Assembly: GCA_945915475.1 (NCBI GenBank)
Contig: CAMEFI010000002.1
Location: 1 to 64,000, forward strand
Direction: 5' to 3'
Length of the DNA: 64,000 nucleotides
From: an uncultured Clostridium sp.
Lineage (GTDB): Bacteria > Bacillota > Clostridia > Lachnospirales > Lachnospiraceae
Below are positions 1-9,253 of this stretch, one piece after another. Numbering within the stretch: position 1 is the first letter of the stretch; every line of letters begins with the position of its first letter. The translations under genes were made by a program, and so were the position numbers. The notes beneath the pieces are model-generated. The model was given only the letters and a program-made list of their open reading frames with translations. It searched no databases and was not told the origin of the DNA.

Positions 1-59
<59 letters not shown>

Positions 60-251
60 AAAGTTTCTCCCGGAACCGATAAACCTTTCTGGCTAATCAA
101 TCCCATTTACTGTTTTGGATCGTTTTTACTTAAAACGTTCTCTTGAAATTCTTAAAGAATTTTCAGGGTTGTTTTGTTGTTTAATCTTCATTCAGTTTTC
201 ATTGTTCTTGCTTGCTTTGCTGTCTTGCTTATCAGCGCCGCAACAGATAAA

Positions 252-280
252 ATATTAACACAATCAATATCTGGTGTCAA
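252..280 (-). promoter_or_regulatory. rRNA operon promoter
   Basis: On the minus strand a perfect -35 TTGACA (275-280) and -10 TAATAT (252-257) are separated by exactly 17 bases. It lies about 190 bases upstream of the 16S gene, so the transcript has a long leader, as is usual for rRNA operons. Confidence 0.85.
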
Positions 281-340
281 GTACTTTTTTATTTTTTTCA
301 AATTTTACTTTATTAAGTGATTTTTGAAGAAAAATAAAAA

Positions 341-428
341 CGGAGAAAGAGGGATTTGAACCCTCGCGCCGCGCGAACGACCTACACCCTTAGCAGGGGC
401 GCCTCTTCAGCCACTTGAGTATTTCTCC
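341..428 (-). tRNA. tRNA-Ser (GCT)
   Basis: The minus strand folds into an 88-nt class II tRNA. The acceptor stem GGAGAAA (422-428) pairs with TTTCTCC next to discriminator G (341). There is a long variable arm typical of tRNA-Ser, a GGTTCAAATCC T-loop region, and an anticodon loop CTGCTAA giving anticodon GCT (AGC/AGU codons). CCA is not encoded. Confidence 0.95.
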
Positions 429-687
429 ATGCCTAAATATAATACTAAATATTAATTTGTGTATCTGTTTTTCATTCATTTTTATAAAATGAAAAACACG
501 GTCGAACTAAGTAAAATATTATGTCTTAATTCGTGACGCTTGATTATATTATCAAATCCATTTTCTTTTGTCAATAGATTTTTTTCCCTTTTTCCTATAT
601 TTTCGGGCATTTTTAGTTATACACAATTTTACAAAAGTTATCCGCAGCTTTTTTTTACTTGTCAACATTTTATCAACATATCAGCAA

Positions 688-1776
688 TCAATTCCATTTA
701 ATTTGGAAAGCTCCAGACGATGTTTTTGTCTTACTTTCTATCTTGATATAATACGTTCCCTCTGGAAATTCTGCTGTTGTACCAAATACTGTTTTTGGAT
801 ATTTCATTATATATTTCTTTTTATAAGATGTGGTTGCTTCCCCACTTATAATAATTGGACTGGTATTAATTTTTTTACCATTACTATTACAAATATATAA
901 TTGCAGATTTTTTCCATTATTTTGCATCATTTGAGAATCCAAAGTAATAGTCAATTTCTGTTTTTTATTGATCTTAATTCGATACCATGCTGTTGTTTTC
1001 TTGCCTGCAACTACAAGTGTTCTTGCATATTGATTTTTTATAAGCGTCTTTGCCCGCCCTTTTGAAGTATTTTTTGTGGCAGCTACAGGATCAACCTGAT
1101 ATTTCAGATTACAGATAGTTGTTGTTCCACTGCATGTATTTTCTGGATTATGGATTCTGATATAGTACTTACCCTTTGCCTGAACACCAATTCCCGATAA
1201 ATCTTTTTTATCCATTATTATATTAGAAGAAATTACTTTTTTTCTATTATTGTAATATTTTACACTTAACGGTTTATCTGTTTCTAACATAAAATGAAGG
1301 ATTCCTGAATTTTGTACTTTGATTGGAATCTGTAACGGATCTGATTTCTGTAAGGATGCATTTGTAAATGTATAATTATACTTTTTTGCATACTTGAATT
1401 TATCAAGTTCAACAATCTTATAAGATACCTGAAAATTGACACCTTCCTTACCCTTTACTTTCAAATAATATATCTTTCCTTTATTACATGCATGATATAC
1501 TGTCTTTTTATTTTCAATCGAAATGTCAGAAGCTATAATTTCACGATTTTCATTACAGATATCAAGTAGAAGGTTACTCTGATCAGATGTCTTAACAGTA
1601 ATTGCCAGATAACCAGATTTGTTTGGTTTTATCAAATAATAATTATAATCATCCTCGCTGGGTCCTATATATGTTCCAGCCTCATATTTTCCGCTTTTTA
1701 AAATATAATCTTCTGCTTTAACAGAAAAATTCGGAATTGTTAATAATATAAAAAATATTATAAATAATCTCTTCAT
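688..1776 (-). CDS. Secreted protein with repeated beta-sandwich domains
   Basis: A 362-aa protein with a clear N-terminal signal peptide (about residues 1-21, ending SVKA). An AGGAGG ribosome site sits 7 bases before the ATG. The mature part seems to be three related domains of about 110 residues (roughly 22-120, 130-230 and 240-362). Each has the pattern of strands seen in prepeptidase C-terminal (PPC)-type jelly-roll domains, for example '..YYLIKPNKSGYLAITV..' and '..AWYRIKINKKQKLTITL..'. There is no LPxTG motif, catalytic signature or C-terminal membrane segment, so it is probably released or loosely wall-bound. It is the last of three neighbouring minus-strand secreted-protein genes. PPC-like is a resemblance judged by eye; function unknown. 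Confidence 0.8.
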   Translation of the reverse strand: MKRLFIIFFILLTIPNFSVKAEDYILKSGKYEAGTYIGPSEDDYNYYLIKPNKSGYLAITVKTSDQSNLLLDICNENREIIASDISIENKKTVYHACNKGKIYYLKVKGKEGVNFQVSYKIVELDKFKYAKKYNYTFTNASLQKSDPLQIPIKVQNSGILHFMLETDKPLSVKYYNNRKKVISSNIIMDKKDLSGIGVQAKGKYYIRIHNPENTCSGTTTICNLKYQVDPVAATKNTSKGRAKTLIKNQYARTLVVAGKKTTAWYRIKINKKQKLTITLDSQMMQNNGKNLQLYICNSNGKKINTSPIIISGEATTSYKKKYIMKYPKTVFGTTAEFPEGTYYIKIESKTKTSSGAFQIKWN

Positions 1777-1790
1777 ATTAAATCCTCCTG

Positions 1791-1826
1791 AAAGTAAAAT
1801 AAAGCCGGTAAATCAATACCAGCCTT
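1791..1826 (-). terminator. Intrinsic terminator after the 1861-2589 gene
   Basis: On the minus strand AAGGCTGGTA pairs with TTACCGGCTTT around a short loop, followed by TTATTTTAC. It lies just beyond the stop of the gene at 1861-2589 and only about 9 bases before the ribosome site of the next gene. Confidence 0.7.
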
Positions 1827-1860
1827 ATTTTATCATAGATAACAAATTGTTCAATATATA

Positions 1861-2589
1861 TTAGTTGTATCTTAAATAAATACAAACACTTCTTGCTGCA
1901 GATTTTCTATCCTTTGGTTTAGTAGACTTTAATTTCTTTTTCTTATATTTTACATCTTCTGCCACAGCATAAACATAATATTCTTTACCTAATTTCATAT
2001 TATTAATTACGATTGAATTTGAAGTCGTTGTTTTGTATTTCTTAAATTTCTTAGCTCCATCATTTGATATATATACTGTGTATTTTTTGGCACCTTTTAT
2101 CTTATTCCAGGTTATCTTACCTGAAGATCTTGACACTGCCTTAATACTTTTAACAACTGCTCTTGGAATTACAACTTTTTCTTTGGAATATTCACTATAT
2201 ATAGGCTGATTATTCTGATCACATACAAAAGAACGTACCTTAAATGTAAATCCCTGATTTAAATATTTCTTTCCGGTTAAAATTAAAGCAAGTGTAGTAT
2301 CATTTTCCTTGACAAATGATGATCCATCCGTATTGGTGTTAAATACTTTTATTACTTTTCCTTTTAAATTAGAAACAGTAACTTCATATCCAAAACTGTA
2401 TGGATTTTCTGGACTATAATATGGTAAATTGGAATCAAATGCAAAATCAACAGCAATTTTATCTGTTTGAGAATATACACCTAATCCCGTTGGAACTGCC
2501 GGCTGGGTAGCTGCCTCTACCTGAATTGCCGGCATACTTACCATACCACATATCAATGTCATACATAAAAATTTTAATAATTTTTTCAT
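1861..2589 (-). CDS. Secreted fibronectin type III-like protein
   Basis: A 242-aa protein with a lysine-started hydrophobic signal peptide ending near VEA (residue 26). An AGAGGGG ribosome site lies 6 bases before the ATG. The mature protein starts with 'PAVPTGLGVYSQTDKIAVDF', typical of the first strand of a fibronectin III domain. The second half (about 145-215) holds a second module with 'VKSIKAVSRSSGKITWNKIK' and 'KKYTVYISNDG', another FN3 pattern. The C-terminus is lysine-rich. There is no enzymatic motif or anchor. It resembles the 405-residue neighbour upstream at 2805-4016, suggesting related surface or extracellular functions. Its terminator follows directly. Confidence 0.8.
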   Translation of the reverse strand: MKKLLKFLCMTLICGMVSMPAIQVEAATQPAVPTGLGVYSQTDKIAVDFAFDSNLPYYSPENPYSFGYEVTVSNLKGKVIKVFNTNTDGSSFVKENDTTLALILTGKKYLNQGFTFKVRSFVCDQNNQPIYSEYSKEKVVIPRAVVKSIKAVSRSSGKITWNKIKGAKKYTVYISNDGAKKFKKYKTTTSNSIVINNMKLGKEYYVYAVAEDVKYKKKKLKSTKPKDRKSAARSVCIYLRYN

Positions 2590-2804
2590 ACTCTACCCCT
2601 CTTACATTATCTGATTCTAAGAAAACTCCGGTATTCGCTGTTTTCACTCTTTTCTCCAAAGTTTTCTTGTTAAACTTTTATTTTCAAAGAATACTAAAAC
2701 ACATTTTAAATTTTTTTTCAATAGAATTTAATTAAAAATATCTTTTCCAGCACATTTCATAATTGTTTTTGTAAACTTTTACTTTTCTTTTTATGTAAAA
2801 ATAT

Positions 2805-4016
2805 TTATCGAACTATAACCGTAGATGTGGTATAGATATCACTTATACCCTCTTTTGTCTGATAAATCATTTTTATATAATATTTTTTTCCCTTTTTAAG
2901 ACTTTTTTTCCCATATTTTAGAATTGTATAGCTTGTACTCTTTCCGGATAAATTTTTACAGGTTTTATATTTTCCTTTTTCACTAGTTGAAATTTGTATC
3001 TTTATTTTTGATACTCCCTTTAATTTTTTCCATTTTAAATGAATAGAACCTTTCTTCGATGTATTTTTACACCCATTTGGATTAATAAAATATCTATAAT
3101 CACTCCAGTTTCCATATACTTTTTGTCCATCTGTTGTAACCACATAGGCACGTGCCCGGAAACAATACATTGTTGCCTTTGTCAAATTATCAATTCTTAT
3201 GGAAGAAACATTATCAAGTTTTCCATTTCCAGAAATTGCAGTCCCTTTACCTTTTACAGGTCTTCCCTCTATTTCAAATCCATTTCCATATCCTTTTGCT
3301 CCAAAATAAAATACATTAGTATTTGTATAGGCAGCACTTAATCCAAAATTATCTTTTGAGATTGTTGTTGTTAATTTTGACAGATTATAAATATCTACTG
3401 CATTATTATATGCCTTATACCCATTACTACTTTCCCGGTATGCAACCACATGTGCTTTATTTAATGCACCATCAACAAGTAATACATTATAAGTTGTCTC
3501 ATTTGTTACAGTTGTCTGATCATTATGGGTGACTTCATATCCCGTTGCACCTGTTGCTCCCTCATATGAGATAGTTGCTGTTGTGTCATTTGCTCCTACA
3601 AATTTATAAGATTTAAAATTATCCGGAGCAGTTACAATTTCGATTGGTGCAGACAAATGTCTATTAACTCCTTCTTCTTTCCACTCTCTTGAATAATTTA
3701 CATATCCCACTCGCACAAAATATGTGCTTCCTGACTGTAATTTATCAATAACAGCATAATTAAAAATATCCGGTGTTCCACTGTCTATAATATTCGTAAA
3801 AGTTTGATCTGTTGCAACTTCATATCCATAACAGATATTTTTCATGGTTGTATCTGTAACATTATTCCACTCTAAGCTGACTGTATCTTTTGACCCTGTT
3901 GTTTGTCTCAATCCAGTTGGTGTATCTGCCTGCACTACCAGTCCCGATCCATAAAATGTTACAACCATTACAAATAAAAAAAACATGTTTTTAATTATTT
4001 TTGCTACATTATTCAT
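2805..4016 (-). CDS. Secreted protein with several FN3-type domains
   Basis: A 403-aa protein with signal peptide (MNNVAKIIKNMFFLFVMVV..., cleavage near VQA). I start it at the ATG at 4016 because AAGGAG lies 8 bases upstream of it; the ATG two codons earlier is only 2 bases from the same site. FN3-like modules begin with 'DTPTGLRQTTGSKDTVSLEWNNV' and recur at about 125-210, 215-310 and 315-400, the last with 'KGSIHLKWKKLKGVSKIKIQISTSEKGKYK'. The lysine-rich last module resembles that of the neighbour at 1861-2589. No anchor or enzymatic motif is visible; probably extracellular and possibly carbohydrate- or wall-associated (inference). Confidence 0.8.
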   Translation of the reverse strand: MNNVAKIIKNMFFLFVMVVTFYGSGLVVQADTPTGLRQTTGSKDTVSLEWNNVTDTTMKNICYGYEVATDQTFTNIIDSGTPDIFNYAVIDKLQSGSTYFVRVGYVNYSREWKEEGVNRHLSAPIEIVTAPDNFKSYKFVGANDTTATISYEGATGATGYEVTHNDQTTVTNETTYNVLLVDGALNKAHVVAYRESSNGYKAYNNAVDIYNLSKLTTTISKDNFGLSAAYTNTNVFYFGAKGYGNGFEIEGRPVKGKGTAISGNGKLDNVSSIRIDNLTKATMYCFRARAYVVTTDGQKVYGNWSDYRYFINPNGCKNTSKKGSIHLKWKKLKGVSKIKIQISTSEKGKYKTCKNLSGKSTSYTILKYGKKSLKKGKKYYIKMIYQTKEGISDIYTTSTVIVR

Positions 4017-4165
4017 ACACATTTCTCCTTATTGATATTCATTAGAATAGTAAATTCAATATTATATTAATTCACTATTCTTATTTAACCATAGTACATA
4101 ACAAAAATAATCAAATATATGTTAAATTTAAGTTAGTAATATTATATCTATATTACTATATGTTC

Positions 4166-4720
4166 TTATAATGTTTTCTTAAACTCTTCTACTGCCGTTT
4201 CATATAGATTCTTTCCCTCACTGTCAATCACAACAATTACCGGAAAATCTTCAACTTCCATTTTACGAATAGCTTCTGTTCCTAAATCATCATATGCTAT
4301 TACTTCAGATTTTTTGATGCATTTTGAAAGAAGAGCACCTGCCCCACCAACAGCTGCAAAATAGATTGCTTTATTTTTTACAATTGCATCAATAACTGCC
4401 TGTGAACGTTTTCCTTTTCCAATCATTCCATTTAATCCATTGTCCAATAACAATGGTGTATATTTGTCCATACGGCTTGCTGTTGTCGGCCCTGCAGATC
4501 CAATTACCTGACCTTCTTTTTCCGGTGTCGGTCCAAGATAATATATTACATTATCTTTTAATTCCATTGGTATTTCTTTTCCTTCTAACATTGTATCATA
4601 CATCCTTTTATGGGCTGCATCCCTCGCTGAATAAATGGTTCCTGTCAGATATACGTAATCTCCTGCATGTAACGTAACAACCTCATCTTTTGAAAATGGA
4701 ACATTTATTTTTCTTTCCAT
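4166..4720 (-). CDS. fumB: Fumarate hydratase class I, beta subunit
   Basis: A 184-aa protein matching the C-terminal domain of iron-sulfur class I fumarases (fumarate + water to malate, cytoplasmic). Characteristic stretches are 'DYVYLTGTIYSARDAAHKRM', 'GPTTASRMDKYTPLLLDNG', 'GMIGKGKR' and 'AVGGAGALLSKCIKKSEVIAYDDLGTEAI'. The separate alpha subunit is encoded 85 bases upstream on the same strand. This two-gene form is usual in anaerobic Clostridia, where it runs in the reductive branch from oxaloacetate to succinate. L-tartrate dehydratase is the main alternative, but the genomic setting and motifs favour fumarase. Confidence 0.9.
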   Translation of the reverse strand: MERKINVPFSKDEVVTLHAGDYVYLTGTIYSARDAAHKRMYDTMLEGKEIPMELKDNVIYYLGPTPEKEGQVIGSAGPTTASRMDKYTPLLLDNGLNGMIGKGKRSQAVIDAIVKNKAIYFAAVGGAGALLSKCIKKSEVIAYDDLGTEAIRKMEVEDFPVIVVIDSEGKNLYETAVEEFKKTL

Positions 4721-4805
4721 ATATGCACACCAAACCTTATTTTCTCTATAAAGTCATTATCCTTTCCTTATAAATTCATAAACTGTAAAATCAACCATAT
4801 TTTTT

Positions 4806-5648
4806 TTATATAATTCTCTTTACGTGCCGGTTCACATGACAACACATATTCACTGCAACCGGAAGCCCTGCAATGTGTGTTGGATATGTCTCAATATTGA
4901 CTGCCAGTGCTGTTGTGGAACCTCCTAATCCTCCAGGACCGATTCCAGATTGATTAATGGCTTCTAATAACTCTTCTTCCATCTTACGAATATGTGGTAA
5001 AGCAGAGCCTTCCTTTGTATTTCTTGTTAATGCCTTTTTTGCTAATAAAGCCACCTTTTCAAAATCTCCACCAATTCCTACACCAACAACTACCGGCGGA
5101 CATGCATTGGGACCAGCCTCTATAACAGCCTGAATAACTGCATTTTTTACACCTTCTTCACCATCTGCCGGTTTTAACATAAATACACGGCTCATATTTT
5201 CAGAACCAAATCCCTTTGGTGCAACAAGAATTTCTAATTTATCACCTGGCACAATATCATAATGTATGATTGCCGGTGTATTATCTTTTGTATTTTCACG
5301 AATAAGGGGATCTGCTACAACAGATTTTCGAAGATATCCTTTTGTATATCCCTGTCTCACACCTTCGTTAATTGCATCACTGATATTCAAACCTTCAATA
5401 TGCAGATCTTGTCCTACTTTTACAAAAAAGACTGCCATTCCCGTATCCTGACAAATTGGAATCTCATCCTTTGCTGCAATATTCATATTTTCACAAAGCT
5501 GACCAAGAATTTGTTTTCCAAGTGACCCTTTTTCATTTTCCTGTGCTTTACGAATTGCCTGTTCCATATCTTCTGATAAATGAAGATTTGCCTCTATACA
5601 CATTTCCTTCACATTGTGTATTATTTCATCTGTATGTATCGTTCTCAT
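4806..5648 (-). CDS. fumA: Fumarate hydratase class I, alpha subunit
   Basis: A 280-aa protein matching the N-terminal half of class I fumarases, which binds the 4Fe-4S cluster. Visible signatures are 'PICQDTGMAVFFVKVG' with a conserved cysteine, 'GSENMSRVFMLKPADG', 'PNACPPVVVGVGIGG', 'GIGPGGLGGSTTALAVNI' and a C-terminal 'NMCCHVNRHVKR'. The three cysteines in these blocks are the expected cluster ligands. It precedes the beta subunit in a two-gene operon and starts 2 bases after the stop of the HAD phosphatase gene, so all three are probably co-transcribed. Confidence 0.92.
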   Translation of the reverse strand: MRTIHTDEIIHNVKEMCIEANLHLSEDMEQAIRKAQENEKGSLGKQILGQLCENMNIAAKDEIPICQDTGMAVFFVKVGQDLHIEGLNISDAINEGVRQGYTKGYLRKSVVADPLIRENTKDNTPAIIHYDIVPGDKLEILVAPKGFGSENMSRVFMLKPADGEEGVKNAVIQAVIEAGPNACPPVVVGVGIGGDFEKVALLAKKALTRNTKEGSALPHIRKMEEELLEAINQSGIGPGGLGGSTTALAVNIETYPTHIAGLPVAVNMCCHVNRHVKRII

Positions 5649-5650
5649 AA

Positions 5651-6544
5651 CTACCTCCCTGCTTCTTCTTCTTTATTTTTATATAATAATTCAAATATTT
5701 TCTTACCAACACCATCATCATTATTGGTGGGTATCACTTCTTTTGCCCGCTTACGAATCTCATATTCTGCATTTGCCGGTGCATAACAGTTTGGAAATAA
5801 TTCAAACATAGACAAATCATTTAATCCATCACCAAATACAGCAACCTCTTCTCTGGATATTCCCATTTTTTCAATTGCCTGCATCAGACCATAACCTTTT
5901 TGTGCCTGCTTTGCATTTATTTCAATATTATCCGGATAAGAAGATAGAATAGATAACTCCGGAAAGTTCTCCCTCAAAATATCTCTGTTTCTTGCATTTT
6001 GGTCAAGATCCGGACTAAAGACAATCATTTTACGAATTGGCAAATTCTTTGCCATCATATCTTCTAAAGAATCATTACGCACCATATTTTTCATAAAAAT
6101 ACTGGTTTTTCCCTTCTCGATAGCTTCTTCTAATGTAAGGGTATGACTCCGGTCAAGACACATCATACGATATCCCATATTAAGATACATTGTATCTTCT
6201 GTGCCACAGATCTGGGTATTCTCCCCTGTCATAAATTCCGGTATATATCCCATTCCAATTAATGTATCATACAATTTGGGAAGAATGTTATTGTCAATAT
6301 TAATAGTATTGATTATGTTCTTATCCTTGTCGCGAATCTCCGCTCCATTTAACAATAAAAAAGAACAATTCAATTGATATTCTCTGGCAATAACAGCTAT
6401 TGTATCCAAACTTCTTCCCGTTGCAATCATAAACTCCACATTCTGCTTCTCTGCCTGTTTGATGGCAGCAATATTCAGTGGAGATATTTCCTGATTAGAA
6501 TTAAATAAAGTTCCATCCATATCGGATGCTATTAATTTGATCAT
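5651..6544 (-). CDS. Cof-type HAD-superfamily phosphatase
   Basis: A 297-aa cytoplasmic hydrolase of the HAD IIB (Cof) subfamily, which usually dephosphorylates sugar phosphates or flavin precursors. I start at the ATG at 6544, giving MIKLIASDMDGTLFNS with catalytic motif I DxDGT at residues 8-12 and a GAGG site 10 bases upstream; the open frame extends 11 codons further without a good ribosome site. Motif II is 'FMIATGRS', motif III includes 'NAKQAQKGYGL', and motif IV is 'VAVFGDGLNDLSMFE'. The alpha/beta cap lies between motifs II and III. Substrate cannot be read from sequence. Confidence 0.88.
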   Translation of the reverse strand: MIKLIASDMDGTLFNSNQEISPLNIAAIKQAEKQNVEFMIATGRSLDTIAVIAREYQLNCSFLLLNGAEIRDKDKNIINTINIDNNILPKLYDTLIGMGYIPEFMTGENTQICGTEDTMYLNMGYRMMCLDRSHTLTLEEAIEKGKTSIFMKNMVRNDSLEDMMAKNLPIRKMIVFSPDLDQNARNRDILRENFPELSILSSYPDNIEINAKQAQKGYGLMQAIEKMGISREEVAVFGDGLNDLSMFELFPNCYAPANAEYEIRKRAKEVIPTNNDDGVGKKIFELLYKNKEEEAGR

Positions 6545-6652
6545 AATGTTATATCCTCTTTGACATATCAGTTTCAATTATTTATATCATACCACACTAA
6601 AAATTTTTTGTCATTAAAGGGAATTACATGATTAACAGGATTTTCCTATAAA

Positions 6653-6684
6653 TTCAAAATAGGACTGCTCTAAAGCAGTCCTAC
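6653..6684 (-). terminator. gyrA terminator
   Basis: On the minus strand AGTAGGACTGCT pairs with AGCAGTCCTATT around TTAG, ending in a T-rich run. It starts 8 bases past the gyrA stop codon and closes the dnaA-gyrA block. Confidence 0.85.
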
Positions 6685-6691
6685 TTTTTCA

Positions 6692-9205
6692 TTAATTCGT
6701 ATCTTCTTTTTCCTCTTTCTCCTGTTCCGCTTCAAATTCTGCGATACTATCTTCCGGAGACTTGTCACGAACCTTTGCAATGGATGCAACGGTGATATCT
6801 TTTCCTTCATCCATCTTCATTAATTTCACACCGGAAGTAATTCTTCCAAGTTCAGAAATAGAACTACATTCTAATCGGATAACGATTCCCTCCGTTGAAA
6901 TCAGCATGATTTCATTATCATCATTAACTGCTTTCATACCTACAACATTACCTGTTTTAGAATTGATCTTGTAACACTTTACACCTTTACCACCACGGCG
7001 TTGCGGTGTAAATTCTTCCATAGATGTACGTTTACCCATTCCATTTTCAGATACAATTAAAAGATCTTCTCCCTGGGTATCCATCTGCATACCAATAATT
7101 TCATCACCATCTGATAAATTCATACCAATCACACCTTGAGAAGTTCTACCAGTACTTCTAACATCTGTTTCATTAAACCGGATACACATACCAAGCTTGG
7201 TTACCATGATGATATCCTTTGTGTTATCCGTTGCTTTTACTTCGATCAATTCATCTCCGTCTTTCAACGTAATGGCTGCAAGACCTGTTTTTCTGACATT
7301 AGCATAATCCATGATTGGTGTCTTTTTTACGATACCATTCTTCGTTACCATGAATAAATATTTGCCTTCTTCATACTTCTTAAGTGCGATTACGGCTGTG
7401 ATTCTTTCACCCGGATTCAATTGCAACAAATTCACAATTGCCGTTCCTCTTGAAGTCCTTGCCGATTCCGGAATCTCATAAGCTTTCATACGATATACTT
7501 TACCACTATTGGTAAAGAACATCAGATAATGATGGGTGGTAGTCATAAATAAATCTTCTATGAAATCATCATCTATGGTTGACATACCTTTAATTCCCTT
7601 ACCACCTCTATGTTGTGCACGGAAATTATCTACTGTCATTCTCTTGATATATCCTAACTTTGTCATAGTTATAACTGTATTTTCTTTCTTGATTAGATCT
7701 TCGATGGTAATATCATCATCGTCAAATCCAATTTTAGTTCTTCTTTCATCACCATACTTAGTTGAAATAATAAGAATCTCTTCTTTGATAACACCAAGTA
7801 ACTTATGTTCATCGGCAAGAATGGCTTTCAATTCTGCAATTCGTTCCATTAACTCTCTGTATTCCGCCTCTAACTTTTCTCTTTCCAAACCGGTCAGAGC
7901 ACGAAGTCTCATATCAACAATTGCCTGTGCCTGTACGTCAGAAAGATTAAACTCTTTCATTAAATTATCTTTGGCTTCTGCAACATTTTTTGAAGAACGG
8001 ATAATCTCAATTACACGGTCTATATTATCTAAGGCAATCAATAATCCCTCTAAAATATGAGCACGTTCTTCTGCTTTCTTCAAATCAAACTTTGTACGTC
8101 TTGTAACAACATCTTTCTGATGATCTAAATAATACTCAAGCATTTGCAACAAGTTAAGTACTTTAGGTTCTCCATTTACTAAAGCAAGTAAAATTACACC
8201 AAAACTATCCTGTAGCTGGGTATGTTTATACAACTGATTCAAAATAACATTGGCATTCGTATCTCTCTTTAATTCAATTGCAATTCGCATACCTTCTCTG
8301 GATGATTCATCTCTTAATTCTGCAATACCCTCAATTTTCTTCTCTTTTACTAAGGTTGCTATATTCTGAATTAATCTTGCTTTATTTACCATATATGGAA
8401 GTTCTGTTACTACTATTCTTTGTTTACCATTTGGCATCGGCTCAATATCTGTTACAGAACGAATCTTAATCTTACCACGTCCGGTTCGATAAGCATCTTC
8501 TATTCCCTGACGTCCAAGAATGGTTGCACCCGTTGGAAAATCTGGTCCTTTTACAATTTCAAGAATCTCATCAATTGAAGTTGCTCTATCTTCCTGAACA
8601 TAATTATCTATAATCTTAACAACAGCATTAATCACCTCACGAAGATTATGCGGAGGAATATTCGTTGCCATACCAACTGCAATACCACCGGTACCATTTA
8701 CTAAAAGATTTGGATAACGAGAAGGAAGAACAACCGGTTCTTTTTCTGTTTCATCAAAGTTTGGTACGAAATCAACTGTATCTTTATTGATATCTGCAAG
8801 CATTTCCATAGAAATCTTAGAAAGTCTTGCTTCTGTATATCTCATGGCAGCAGCACCATCACCATCGACAGAACCAAAATTACCATGACCATCCACCAAC
8901 GGATATCTGGTATTCCATTCCTGTGCCAGTTTTACCATAGCATCATAAATAGAAGTATCACCATGAGGATGATATTTACCCATTGTATCACCAACAATAC
9001 GGGCACATTTACGATGAGGCTTGTCTGGTCCGTTATTAAGCTCTATCATAGAATATAATATTCTTCTTTGCACCGGTTTCAATCCATCCCTTACATCAGG
9101 AAGTGCACGGGAAGTAATAACACTCATGGCATAATCTATATAATAATTTTCCATGGTTTTCTTAAGGTCAACTTCATTCACCTTATCAAAAATATTGTCT
9201 TCCAT
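6692..9205 (-). CDS. gyrA: DNA gyrase subunit A
   Basis: An 837-aa protein of full family length. The catalytic tyrosine is Tyr123 in '[10 protein letters not shown]'. The quinolone region reads '[12 protein letters not shown]', with Thr84 at the position of E. coli Ser83. The C-terminal DNA-wrapping propeller contains the GyrA box '[11 protein letters not shown]' and several further beta-pinwheel repeats such as '[10 protein letters not shown]'. An acidic tail ends the protein. With GyrB it introduces negative supercoils. The start is supported by '[30 protein letters not shown]' and an AGGAG-type site. gyrB lies 48 bases upstream on the same strand. Confidence 0.98.
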   Translation of the reverse strand: MEDNIFDKVNEVDLKKTMENYYIDYAMSVITSRALPDVRDGLKPVQRRILYSMIELNNGPDKPHRKCARIVGDTMGKYHPHGDTSIYDAMVKLAQEWNTRYPLVDGHGNFGSVDGDGAAAMRYTEARLSKISMEMLADINKDTVDFVPNFDETEKEPVVLPSRYPNLLVNGTGGIAVGMATNIPPHNLREVINAVVKIIDNYVQEDRATSIDEILEIVKGPDFPTGATILGRQGIEDAYRTGRGKIKIRSVTDIEPMPNGKQRIVVTELPYMVNKARLIQNIATLVKEKKIEGIAELRDESSREGMRIAIELKRDTNANVILNQLYKHTQLQDSFGVILLALVNGEPKVLNLLQMLEYYLDHQKDVVTRRTKFDLKKAEERAHILEGLLIALDNIDRVIEIIRSSKNVAEAKDNLMKEFNLSDVQAQAIVDMRLRALTGLEREKLEAEYRELMERIAELKAILADEHKLLGVIKEEILIISTKYGDERRTKIGFDDDDITIEDLIKKENTVITMTKLGYIKRMTVDNFRAQHRGGKGIKGMSTIDDDFIEDLFMTTTHHYLMFFTNSGKVYRMKAYEIPESARTSRGTAIVNLLQLNPGERITAVIALKKYEEGKYLFMVTKNGIVKKTPIMDYANVRKTGLAAITLKDGDELIEVKATDNTKDIIMVTKLGMCIRFNETDVRSTGRTSQGVIGMNLSDGDEIIGMQMDTQGEDLLIVSENGMGKRTSMEEFTPQRRGGKGVKCYKINSKTGNVVGMKAVNDDNEIMLISTEGIVIRLECSSISELGRITSGVKLMKMDEGKDITVASIAKVRDKSPEDSIAEFEAEQEKEEKEDTN

Positions 9206-9253
9206 TCTTTTCTCCTTCTTATATAATCATACATTTAGTGAAAACCGTATTCA

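Noticed and set aside
568-900. 110-codon plus-strand ORF
   Set aside because: Antisense to the 3' end of the secreted-protein gene; Phe/Cys-rich translation typical of a shadow frame.
7536-8060. 174-codon plus-strand ORF inside gyrA
   Set aside because: Antisense shadow of a conserved gene; no start signal.
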